From the NCBI GenBank assembly GCA_020137815.1, contig CM035350.1, positions 3,175,037 to 3,239,036 on the forward strand: DNA of 64,000 nucleotides, read 5' to 3'. The first letter of the stretch is position 1. Every line of letters begins with the position of its first letter. Positions 1 through 11,300 of the stretch are shown here, piece by piece. The stretch comes from Hormiphora californensis. Taxonomy: Eukaryota > Ctenophora > Tentaculata > Cydippida > Pleurobrachiidae. Position numbers and translations under genes: made by a program. The notes beneath the pieces were generated by a model. That model was not told where the DNA came from and did no database searches. It was given only the letters and a program-made list of their open reading frames with translations.

Positions 1-380
1 GTGATCTATCATCAGTTTTATCTCAGACAATTCAGCTATCACTCACAACCCGCGAAGGAGGTGATATAGACGTGGCGCGCGGTGACATTGGAGGTAGGGA
101 GACCGCGCGACATCTGCTTTCCAGGCGGGAGGGATGCAGCAGTGATGGTGGTGGTTACTGGTTGATGGTAATGCAATCAATGGCGGAAATATGCAATGGG
201 TATAACACTGCTAGAAGGAAGCTGTGTTTATGGAATGTATAAAGTCATTGGAGCATGTCACCAGCATTAATAAAATGTTCTGGAACGTTTAGAATGTCTC
301 CACAAATGCGGTTACCACTCCCTTTACCACTCCCCATACGTCACAGTGCATGGTTCAGTGCTATCTCAAAAAGCTTGAAA
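1..380. other. No gene seen; probable intron of the abLIM-like gene
   Basis: No convincing exon is visible. The abLIM-like reading frame enters at position 1329 in the middle of a LIM domain, so the first half of that domain must lie in an exon to the left of the window. This stretch is therefore probably intronic. Confidence 0.4.
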
Positions 381-1231
381 AATATTGGGGGGGGGGGGGC
401 CGGCTGAAGTTTTTGAAGTTTGAAGTTTTCCACCCTACTTTTTGAGTTTTTGAAGTTTTTGAAGTTGACTTCAAAAACTTCAAAAACTTCAAAAACTCTA
501 AACTACTTTTATATGCTATCAGCGACTTTCATTACACTTGTTTAGGTTAGTTTTATGCTTAATACATATTGTGGCAAAGTTATCCGGCCTTGTCTGCCCT
601 TTTTCTACCACAAATTAGGATATTTACAATGATTCCTAGCCATGAAATCCAAGGCACAATTCGGTGTAAAAAATTTAATTTTTTTGTAAAAACAAATTTA
701 ATTTTCATTCTATAACTCAAAAAATTGCCTAGAAAATGCTAAGAAAGTGTTTAAAAATTATGATGTAAATTTTCAAAAAATTTTTTGGGGCCACACCCTT
801 TTTGCCAGTTTCACAAAATGCAAATTTTTTATGTAGGGAGTAGTGAAAAAACTATGGACACTAAAATCATCAGCGGCCTCGAGTTAGTGGGGGTACGTGC
901 CAAAATGAAGTCTCCACCTCATCTAATTCGAGGGATAATGGGATATTTTCATAATTTTGTGTGTGCGCATGACTTATTTTTGGGCTAGACCAGTTTTAAT
1001 GGTTTCTGAGTGTCTATAGGATTTTTAAAGGGGTGTATCTTGTTCGGAATATGCAAGTTTATATAAGAGTTATGAAGCAACATAGGACCTATCTCCAACG
1101 GTTTAGGAGATATGAGTTTTTGAAGTTTTTGAAGTTTTTGAAGTTTTCCACCCTAAGTTTCTGTTTGAAGTTTTTGAAGTCGACTTCAAAAACTTCAAAA
1201 ACTTCAGCCGGCCCCCCCCCCCCAAAATATT
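381..1231. mobile_element. Non-autonomous DNA element with G/C-run inverted termini
   Basis: The left end reads AATATT, a run of 13 G, then CCGGCTGAAG. The right end is its reverse complement, with 12 C and then AAAATATT. Inside each end lie short tandem units (TTTTTGAAG on the left and again on the right) that themselves fold back at a central GACTTCAAAAAC. No transposase is present between the ends. It sits just left of the LIM exon, so it is most likely a MITE-like insertion in an intron. I did not find a clear target-site duplication. Confidence 0.7.
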
Positions 1232-1328
1232 ACGTATCACATTTTCCCAACCACTATCTCACAGCCCTCTCCTACAATCCTAACCTAAACTCCCTGATTT
1301 TACCTCTCTCTCTCTCTCTCTTTGTCAG

Positions 1329-4300
1329 GTGTTACAGGCGGGTGGTAACAGCTACCACACCTCATGCCTCAAGTGTTACATCTGCACAGCACCCTTTGAG
1401 GAGGGCCAGGAGATATTCATGCAGGATGAGCTGTTCTGGCACACCCAATGTGACGATGCCACCGAACCTGCAAAGGTGAGGAACAATCTGTCAAACTCCT
1501 TTCCTGCAACCTGGTGCCGCCAGACCCCGTTTTGATTCTCAGATCAGATCGGGTTGGCGCTCCCAGACAGGTCATTTCCAAGTCTTTGTAAAAAACAAAC
1601 AGTGTTAATTGCAGTAGTGGTATCAACTAACCACCCCCCTCCCCTTTCAGGAGGCAGATGCAGAACCAGCCAAGCAGCCTAGTATAAAAGTTAAACCACC
1701 AGAGTTACAACTGCCCCCTCCGCCTGATTCAGATCCCGACAAGGAAGGTGTAACATCGGATTACGAGGAACTGGTAGTGACTCCATCTGATCACCCTCCA
1801 GCTAAACCCGCTCGGGCAGCCAGTGTCAAATCGGACAAATCGTCTATATCGGGGGCAGGTGGTAAGGCATTGGAGGTCCCACTAGGGGGGTCCCATTCAG
1901 ATGAGTTGTCAGTAGACTCACTGACTACCACCAATCACAGGAAGGGATCAGGGACAAGGGGTGTGGTGCCCTCTCAGTCCTCTGAATCAGTACCTAGCTG
2001 TAGAAACGAGAGCAGCAGTGGGGACCAGAAATCGGATCTGAATAGCAGTTTCGGGGACAAGCCTAGTGATCAGCGGTCTGTAGACCTGAATAGTAGTTTC
2101 GGGGACAAGAGTGGTGAGGAAAACAGGGGTTCTATTGCTTCAGCTGGGGGAAGTGTGGCCAGTAGCCATGGTAAATCAGCTGCATCTGTTACAAGCCATG
2201 GCAACAGTATATCTAGTGGTAACCATGGTGACAGCATTACAAGTCAGAGGACTGCGCCCTCTGTAGCCAGCAGTGACGCCTCCTCTATGGAGAAACCTGG
2301 TCTACCAAGGTCTCGGAACACTACTCAGGAGAGTGAGGAAGCCAGGTCCCGGAACACTACTCAGGAGAGTGAGGAAGCCAGGTCCCGGAACACTACTCAG
2401 GAGAGCGAGGAAGCCAGGTCCCAGAGTGAAGGAGCCTCTAAACATGTCAGTGTAGCCTCATCAGCAGGTGAAAGTGTAAAACAAGAGGAACTATCTGTTG
2501 CTGCCCCGGCACTGTCAGGGTTGGAGAAAGCAGACTCCCAGCGGCCAGCACAGGAGACCCCTGCTGCAGCTATTGAACAGACCCCTGCTGCAGCTATTGA
2601 ACAGGAGACCCCTACTAAACAGGAGACCCCTGCTACTACAGTTACTAAACAGGAGACCCCTGCCACTACAGCTGACAATGGGGTAATAGTACAGGAAGAG
2701 CAGCTGTCCGTAAAGGAGATCCTGCAGCTTGCTCAGGCGAAGGAGCGGCAGGCACTGGGGGATGCTGTGTTAGGGAGGAAGGGTAGTGGGTACAGGCCAG
2801 TGGACTATTGTAGTAGTGGTGATGAATCTAGTAGTAGACCCAGTAAACCACCTAGGAGTCCAGCACTACCCAGGAGTCCAGCACTACCCAGGACTGTAGT
2901 GGATCATCCTGCAAAGGGGACATGGTTTAATGATAGCGTGGATACATCATCTCCCATATTGAAGGGAATTAAGGATTTGGAGAACTCTGCTCTCAAGAAG
3001 CTCCTAGAAGGAGAGGGAGTCATTAAAACAGAGGAAGAGGTGAGTCTCCCTGGAGAGGTCAAGAAACTAGAAAACTCAAAATTATTAAAAAAATTCTTAT
3101 CTTAAAGAAATTACATTGAAAAGAAAATTCTTACGTACCACCATAATTCATAAATTTCTCATTATGCCTGGCTTAAATTTTTGACCAATAAAAACAGCTT
3201 ATATCACTAAACTTTGGAAGTGCTTTTTCACCAGGCTCATTCACAACTACTGCAGCCTAGCTGCCAGCTAACTGATGATTTATTAATACCAAATGTAGTC
3301 TTATTAACCCATATTGTCATATAGAAGGAGATAAACTGATTATGCGAGCCTATCCTACTTGCTGCATGAGTTCAGCTCTACTCCCTAACCCAGTATTCTA
3401 TGACTCCGGTAAAATATGACCTGCATTCAGTCAGGAACCGACCGAAACAAGTAAACAACCAATCAGAACTCGTTATTTAGGTCACGTGACTGGTTATCAG
3501 CCAATAAGGGACCAGTATTTCCTGATTCGGTCGGTTCCTGCATTCAGTATTATACCACGCCTATCCTGCAGTTGTAACATGGACACATCACTCTTCGTTG
3601 TTCCTCTTGATGATGCTGCTTCGACCTGCTATTTACTGATTTTGTCTCTCCCTGCTCAGAAGACTGGAGACACTGTTCAGAGGACTGGAGACATTGTTCA
3701 GAGGACTGCAGAATCTACTGGGATTGTTGAAAAAATGGGGACAACTACTAGTACAAACCATTCTGAGGTTCAACCTCCGGAACCTGAACATGACTCAAGG
3801 ACCTCGACATCTGATACTGAGTCTCAGGTTGAGACTCAAAATATTCAGGTTGTAAAACCTGACACCACTTCAATTGTGCCAGAGACTCAACCTACAAATC
3901 CTAAAGTTGAGTTAGTAACCTTGAATCATGATGCCACTGAATCTGAATCAGGGTTGAAACCTGAAAATATTGAATCTAAAGCTGAATGTCTGAAAGCTGA
4001 GATCACTTCGATTGTGCCAGAGGTTCAATCTACGAAACCTGAAGTTGAATTGGCAACCTTGAAACTTGACACCAATTCAGCTGAGGCTGAAATCGAAACT
4101 AAAGAGATCGTATCTGAGGTTGAAATTTTGAAACCTGAGACGACTTCGATCGGGCCAGAGAAAAAGACTAAAAAGATCAAACCTACGGCTGAAATTGTGA
4201 AGTCTTCGATAGAGCAAGAAAACGAGACTCAAAAGGGTGAACCTGGTGCTGAAATTGTGAAATCTGACACCACTGAAACTGAACCTGAGGTCCAGACTCA

Positions 4301-7300
4301 AAATATCGAACCTAAAGCTGAATGTGTGAAACCTGAGACTTCTTCGATTGTGCCAGAGATCAAGACTCAAGAGAGTGAACCTGAGACTGAACTTTTGAAA
4401 CATGAAATCGATTCAACTCAGATTGAACCTCAGATAGCTGAACCTGAATCAGTAACCTTGAAACCTGAGACTGAAGTCGAAACTAAAGAGATGAAACGCA
4501 TGACTGAAATTTTGAAACCTGCCGCTAATTCAGCTGAGCCCGACGTCAAGTCTCAAAAGGGTGAACCTGGAATTGTGAAATCGGGGACCTTGAAACCTGA
4601 TCCTGAACCGGGGACCTTGAAACCTGATCCTGAACCGGGGACCTTGAAACCTGAAGCTGAACCAAGGACCTTGAAACCTGATCCTGAACCGGGGACCTTG
4701 AAACCTGAAGCAAGGACCTTGAAACCTGATCCTGAACCGGGGACCTTGAAACCTGATCCTGAACCAAGGACCTTGAAACCTGATCCTGAACTGGGGACCT
4801 TGAAACCTGATCCTGAACCGGGGACCTTGAAACCTGATCCTGAACCGGGGACCTTGAAACCTGAAACTGAACCGGGGACCTTGAAACCTGAAGCTGAACC
4901 GGGGACCTCAAAACCTGGCACTAGTTCAACTGAAGCCGAGGTCCAGACTCAAAATATTGAACATAAAGTTGAATGTGTGAAACCTGAAGCCACTTTGCTT
5001 AGGCCAGAGATCAAGACTGAAGAGAGTGAACCTGAGACTGAAATTTTGAAACATGAAATCGATTCAACAGACCCTCAGATTGAACGTCAGATAGCTGAAC
5101 CTGAATCGGGGACCTTAAAACCTGAGACCGATTCAGCTGAGACTGAAGTCGAAACTAAAGAGATTAAACGCATGACTGAAATTTTGAAACCTGCCGCTAA
5201 TTCAGCTGAGCTCGACGTCAAGTCTCAAAAGGGTGAAGCTGGAATTGTGAAATCTGACACAACTGAAGCTGAACCAAGGACCTTGAAACCTGAAACTGAA
5301 CCAAGGACCTTGAAACCTGAAACTGAACCGGGGACCTTGAAACCTGAAACTGAACCGGGGAACTTGAAACCTGATCCTGAACCGGGGACCTTGAAACCTG
5401 ATCCTGAACCGGGGAACTTGAAACCTGAAACTGAACCGGGGAACTTGAAACCTGAAACTGAACCGGGGACCTTGAAACCTGAAACTGAACCGGGGACCTT
5501 GAAACCTGATCTTGAACCGGGGACTTTGAAACCTGAAACTGAACCTGGGACCTTGAAACCTGGCACTAGTTCAACTGAAGCAGAGGTTCAGACTCAAAAT
5601 ATCGAACCTAAAGCTGAATGTGTGAAACCTGAGACTTCTTCGATTGTGCCAGAGATCAAGAATCAAGAGAGTGAACCTGAGACTGAACTTTTGAAACCTG
5701 AAATCGATTCAACAGACCCTCAGATTGAACCTCAGATAGCTGAACCTGAATCAGTAACCTTGAAACCTGCCGCTAATTCAGCTGAGCTCGAAGTCAAGTC
5801 TCAAAAGGGTGAACCTGGAATTGTGAAAGCTGACACAACTGAAGCTGAACCAATGACCTTGAAACCTGATCCTGAACCAGGGACCTTGAAACCTGATCCT
5901 GAACCGGGGACCTTGAATCCTGAAGCTGAAGCAAGGACCTTGAAACCTGATCCTGAACCGGGGACCTTGAAACCTGAAACTGAACCGGGGACCTTGAAAC
6001 CTGAAACTGAACCGGGGAACATGAAACCTGGCACTAATTCAAGTGAATCCGTGGTCCAGACTCAACATATCGAACCTAAAGTTGAATGTGTGGAACCTGA
6101 AGCCACTTTGCTTAGGCCAAAGATCAAGACTGAAGAGAGTGAACTTGAGACTGAACTTTTGAAACCTGAAATCGATTCAACTCAGATTGAACCTCAGATA
6201 GCTGAACCTGAACCGGGGACCTTAAAACCTGAGACTAATTTCGCTGAACCTGAGGTCCAGATTCAAAATATCGAACCCGAAGCTGAATATCTGAAAGCTG
6301 AGATCACTTCGATTGTGCCTGAGGTTCAATCTACGAAACCTGAAGTTGAATTAGCAACCTTGAAACTTGACACCAATTCAGCTGAGACTGAAGTCGAAAC
6401 TAAAGAGATCGTATCTGAGGCTGAAATTTTGAAACCTGAGACGACTTCGATCGGGCCAGAGAAAAAGACTAAAAAGATCAAACCTACGGCTGGAATTGTG
6501 AAGTCTTCGATAGAGCAAGAAAACGAGACTCAAAAGGGTGTACCTGGTGCTGAGATTGTGAAATCTGACACCACTGAAACTGAATCTGAGGTCCAGACTC
6601 AAAATATCGAACCTAAAGCTGAATGTGTGAAACCTGAGACTTCTTCGATTGTGCCAGAGATCAAGACTCAAGAGAGTGAACCTGAGACTGAAATTTTGAA
6701 ACCTGAAATCGATTCAACAGACCCTCAGATTGAACCTCAGATAGCTGAACCTGAATCAGTAATCTTGAAACCTGAGACCGATTCAACTGAGACTGAAGTC
6801 GAAACTAGAGAGATGAAATGCGAGGCTGAAACCTTGAAACTTGATACCAACTCAGCTGAGCCTGAGATCGAAACTCAAAGAATCGAAGCTAAAATATTTG
6901 AACCTGAAACCACTTGGATCGGGCCAGAGATAGAGACTAAAAAGATAGAACCTGCGGCTCACATTGTGAAGGCTTCGATAGAGCATGAAAACGAGACTCA
7001 AAAGGGTGAACCTGAACCTAAAATTGGGAAATCTGACACCACTCAGGCTGAACCGGGGACCTTGAAACCTGACACCATTTCAGCTGAATCGGGGACCTTG
7101 AAACCTGACACCACTCATGCTGAACCGGGGAACTTGAAACCTGACATCATTTCAGCTGAATCGGGGACCTTGAAACCTGACACCATTTCAGCTGAACCGA
7201 GGACCTTGAAACCTGACACCATTTCAGCTGAATCGGGGACCTTGAAACCTGACACCATTTCAGCTGAATCGGGGACCTTGAAACCTGACACCATTTCAGC

Positions 7301-8236
7301 TGAACCGGGGACCTTGAAACCTGACACCACTCAGGCTGAACCGGGGACCTTGAAACCTGACACCATTTCAGCTGAAACTAAGGTCGAAACTGAAGAGATC
7401 GAACCTGAACCTGAAAATGTGAAACCTGACACCGCTTCGATTGTGCTAGAGATTCAACCTACGAAACCTGAAACTGAACCGGGGACCTTGAAACCGGACA
7501 TTTTGAAACCTGAAATCGCTTCAGCTGAACCTGAGGCTCAATCTACGAAACCTGAAGTTGAATCAGCGATCTTGATAGCTGACACCAATTCAGTTGAACC
7601 TGACAATACTTTGATTGGGCCAGAGATCAAGTCTCCCAATATCAAACCTGAGGCTGAAATTTTGAAACCTCAAACCGATTCAGCTGGACATGAGATTAAA
7701 CCTCTGACACCTGATCCTGAAGCAGAAACATTGAACCATGAAACTATCTCAACTCAACCTGAAATCGAAAATCAAATAGTCATTAGGGCTGAGGAAGAAG
7801 TGAAACCTAAAACCGATTTGATTGAGGTTGACCACCAAGATATCGACCTGAAAAAGCATGATATTATATCATCTGATGGAGTGGAGGTACTAAAATCTGA
7901 TGATAATAATTGTGGGCGAACTCAGGGTCGTCTGAGACCTGTGGATCAGGAGTTATTGGATGTTCTTAGAAACCTGGACACTGCTGGATGTCATCAACTA
8001 GATTTGGTAAGTAACATGCAATTATTTGCCTACCCGCTAGTAACTCAACACCTCTCCTGCTGCTGCTGCTGTAGTAGGGAGGCTGTGTTCATAACTGTAG
8101 TCATGTAGTTTTGTCGTTGTGCTGGACTGTAACTTCACCACTGTGTACTGGCTTTTAGCCGAGCTGGGGCACCACCTCGATTAATTTATACAGTCATTAG
8201 TATTTCTGTAGTCGCATCGTGACATAATAGCACGCC

Positions 8237-8316
<80 letters not shown>

Positions 8317-8628
8317 CCTCTCTTTCCCTCTCTCTCTCTTTCTCTCTTTCTCTTTCTCTCTTTCTCTTTCTCTCTCCGCTGTCTGCAAAGCGGAAGACAC
8401 CATTTTACAGCTCTCTACATACACTGACACGGTCGAAGTAGCGATAGAAAGACCTGGTTTCCTTCATGTGCACAAGTCTGAAAATAGAGCACTGTGTGTC
8501 TTCCTATTTATCTCTCTCTTTCCATCGATTTCTCTAGGAGCTCTCTCGAGCGCGACGTCTCGGAGAGATAGCTTCGGGAGCGAGCGGCTCTCTCTCGCGT
8601 CTTAAGATCCCTATCTCACTCTCTCTCG

Positions 8629-8727
<99 letters not shown>

Positions 8728-10610
8728 ATCACTATCTGTTGCTGGTAAGGTTTTGTAATCTAATAACAGTCATATAGCGCTCATACCATTTGCTCTCTCT
8801 CTGTCTACACTGCCGGCTTATTCCTATATTGTTTGTGGTGGTGGTATAGAGATGGCTGCTGCTCCCAATGACTACGATGACGATTATGTGGAGATCAGTA
8901 AGGATTCCAGGCGGCCCTCTGAGCAAAGAGAGGAGGAGGATGACTACGTGGAGCTGGTGAACCCTAATAATGTGGAGCAGAAGGAGGAAGAGGTGGGGCA
9001 GTAGTGCATGTTTCATGTTATAGTGGGCCCTTTTAGAGTTACAAAGTCTCGTTGTCCTGTGTTTGTATCCCTTTTGTATCGTTTTCTCCATATACATATG
9101 TGTGTTATCCAATTCTGGGGGGGGGGGGGGGTAGTATTTATGCCCTTTTTAACCCCGGTTCACAGCCCCAGAGGAACGTGTGGAACGAAGCAGACCGGTG
9201 TACCAAGGGCAATTACATAGTACCCAAGAGTATGTCGTGTTTTATCCCCGGTGATGGTCAGCTCTCCCCTGAACCCCAGAGGAAACCGAAGATAGACGAC
9301 ACCCCCACCCACATGTTCGATGTGGACAAGTTTGAGGCGGAGCACACCCAGGTACATAGTGCCAGTGTGAACGGTAGTGTAGGGGGTAAATACAGGACGA
9401 TGGACGTTGATGGGTTTGAGGAGAGAAATCTCAAGAAGAGACAGGTATTGGAGAAGGTGTGACATACTATCTGCAGTGCAGTCTCCCATGTATCATGAAG
9501 TGATTATCATGAATACACGTGTCTCTCATCTCCTCCAGCCGCCCCAACCAAGATTCTAACAGATCCTATCTTTTATTTGTGGTAACCCTGTGCACTGCAG
9601 TGGCCTGTGCAGTGGTAACCCTGTGCAGTGGTAACCCTGTACAGTGGTAACCCTGTGCAGTGGTAACCCTGTGCAGTGGTAACCCTCTGCAGTAGTTGGG
9701 TCAGTTTCGTCATGTTTGTATGTGGTGATCTTGATGACTTTCTTTGTGGCGTGTTATTGTTATGGAGATTACCAAATTCATATCTTTGTGCGAGACAAGC
9801 CGGTATTCTATCAGCGGCCCCCTGATCTACTGAACCCCCATGATAGAGGTGTGTTCGAGCCACACGACCCCCTAACACCAAGTATGGGCATCTCCCCAGT
9901 CCCCTCTGTATTTCAGAGTGAGAGTATATTTGAAATGGAGAGTGTTAACCTGAACAGGGTGCCTAAAACTAAGGATGAGGTCGATCCAGAGTGGATGAAG
10001 GAGCCCGACTGGACTTATGACACCCAGAAACGGGCTGAGAGGCTCTCCAATCATGTTAAGAAGGAAGAAGCAACCATGAAGACAGAAGATGGAGTCGCCT
10101 TTGATGTTGAGGCATGCACCCTATAGTTATTGTTCTTCATGTCACGCCTCATTTCAAAACTATCATCTAAATTATAACGCACTAAATTACAAAATCTAGA
10201 TAAACTTTTAAAATTTGGTAATTTGGATAGCGTGGTTATTTGTTTTGTTTTGCAATGTCTGACCATCCAACTCTTTCAGATTGAATTCCTGGATTATCAA
10301 GAAACGTACGATCTGTCGGTATTGCAAACACAAAAAGTAAGTACAGTCCCATTTGATTCCCAGTTCCTTTGTTTTCCTTGTCTGGGTTCCTCTGGTAGCC
10401 GAATTGCCCAATAACTTGCCCTTACTCAACAACCAATAACGCCACTTCCTCCTCCAGATGCGGTTACCCAACCAGATAGACAGATCGGAGCTACAAAATT
10501 ACCTCACTGTTGGCCAGTTCGAACAGGCTTTTAAAATGTCTCGAGAGAAATTCGAGACCCTTCCTAAGTGGAAAAAGACTAGCTTGAAGAAAGCTCTTCA
10601 TTTATTTTAA
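1329..10610 (+). CDS. ABLIM: abLIM/dematin-like actin-binding protein with giant repeat exon (5' partial)
   Basis: Exons, each entered in phase 0: 1329-1475, 1651-3039, 3660-8006, 8852-8992, 9166-9444, about 9800 (or 9815) to about 10106, 10280-10336, 10458-10610; about 2270 residues are visible. The first exon carries the second half of a LIM domain (HTSCLKCYIC, then WHTQC), matching the fourth LIM of abLIM, whose last zinc ligand is also atypical as I recall. Then come a Ser-rich segment, a 1449-codon repeat exon and short acidic exons. The last exon is a villin headpiece: hydrophobic core around QFEQAFKMSREKFETLP, then WKKTSLKKALHLF and stop. Known family role: LIM and headpiece proteins (abLIM, UNC-115) bind F-actin and shape the cytoskeleton. 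The right end of the sixth coding exon has no strong donor and is unresolved. Odd point: the repeat exon makes the protein far larger than usual family members. Confidence 0.9.
1509..1575. repeat. Short dispersed repeat with CGCCAGAC / CCAGACAGG ends
   Basis: This segment in the first visible intron has inverted ends around a GACCCCGTTTTGATTCTC-like core. Similar cores flanked by GCCAGACAG-type ends recur near 24408-24465, 28333-28390, 56540-56680, 57374-57450 and 61898-61956. They look like one diverged family of small inverted-repeat elements, judged by eye only. Confidence 0.4.
3432..3540. mobile_element. 109-bp hAT-like MITE, copy 1
   Basis: Termini are CAGGAACCGACCGAA and its near inverse TTCGGTCGGTTCCTG. 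It is flanked by a perfect 8-bp target duplication, CATTCAGT (3424-3431 and 3541-3548). It lies in the abLIM-like intron about 120 bp upstream of the giant exon's acceptor. It carries CCAAT boxes and a GTCACGTGAC palindrome. Relative to copies at 50782-50890 and 62684-62792 it is in the opposite orientation. An 8-bp duplication with CAG termini is typical of the hAT superfamily. Confidence 0.9.
3960..7420 (+). repeat. Coding tandem repeat array in the giant exon
   Basis: The array encodes degenerate units ending in LKP, such as GTLKPDPEP, GTLKPETEP and GTLKPDTISAES, interspersed with longer blocks. A higher-order block beginning near 3985 (SIVPEVQSTKPEVELATLK, through SIEQENETQKG and IVPEIKTQESEPETE) recurs almost intact near 6295. 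The coding frame stays open throughout. In the antisense direction the same repetition leaves long spurious frames rich in GFKVPGS. The peptide is rich in Glu, Lys, Pro and Thr with no aromatic core, so it is predicted to be disordered. Confidence 0.9.
8240..8371 (+). repeat. (CT)n microsatellite, interrupted
   Basis: A long CT run with TTTCT and TCCCT interruptions lies in the intron between exons 3660-8006 and 8852-8992. Runs that large near an acceptor can act as an extended polypyrimidine tract. Confidence 0.95.
8636..8717 (+). repeat. (CT)n microsatellite
   Basis: An almost pure CT run lies about 130 bp upstream of the acceptor at 8852, in the same intron as the run at 8240. Confidence 0.95.
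9580..9695 (+). repeat. 16-bp intronic minisatellite
   Basis: Tandem units of TGGTAACCCTGTGCAG, about six with small variants, lie in the intron after exon 9166-9444. The units repeatedly offer GTAA and GCAG dinucleotides, and the acceptor of the next exon is correspondingly hard to place. Confidence 0.85.
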
Positions 10611-11300
10611 GACAACATAAATACAAGTTGTTGGTTACAAGTGTGTGTGTGTTCCGGTGTTTTCAAGGAAATTATGGCACTATTTTGTGATGGGGTCGAT
10701 TGTTGACGACGTTTTTCTAAGACACTCTTTTATCTACTGTTGCCACCAGTAGTTGGGATGAATTCAGCGGAAGGCTGAGAGAGACAATTTTGACTGGTTT
10801 TTCTCTCCTCTATTTTTTATTTTACTTGAGAAGTTTTACAAAGAGTTATATTAAGGAAAATCACAAACAGTTTGTGTGGGATACACGAGAAAATTAATAA
10901 GTGATAATAAATTGTGCTATCCCTGTGTAGAATTTAAAATATGTATAGAGACTTGCATGTATCATCATGGTTTATTACTTTGTTTGAGAGTTTACATTTC
11001 TACAAATTGGAGTTTTGAGGAATTTACAATTAAATACCAAACGACAGGTCCGTAAAATCGGAATCTTGTTGTATTGCTATGGCGTTTCCATGTGGACTCT
11101 GGCCTGGCTGTATGTAATGGCTCTCGTTCAGGTTAATGTACGAAAAACCAGGAAAATTGTCTTTACATTCTGTTACGCGCAAATTTTAGACGTTTGATTC
11201 GCGCTGTGCGGCGCGCCTCAACGAAGTTCGCGACGCGCATTACATTGCACTGTTTTTTTAAACTTTTTTCTTCTTTTTTTGACAACCCGCAACGGGCGCG
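10611..11300. other. 3' flank of the abLIM-like gene; no further gene seen
   Basis: AT-rich sequence follows the stop codon. It probably contains the 3' UTR; an AATAAA-like string occurs near 10905 (GATAATAAATTG). No conserved reading frame was recognised up to the foldback element. Confidence 0.4.

Noticed and set aside
4546-7330. Long open frames on the minus strand encoding GFKVPGS or SRSPVQ repeats
   Set aside because: They are antisense shadows of the repetitive coding exon; the plus-strand frame is continuous with spliced neighbours in phase.
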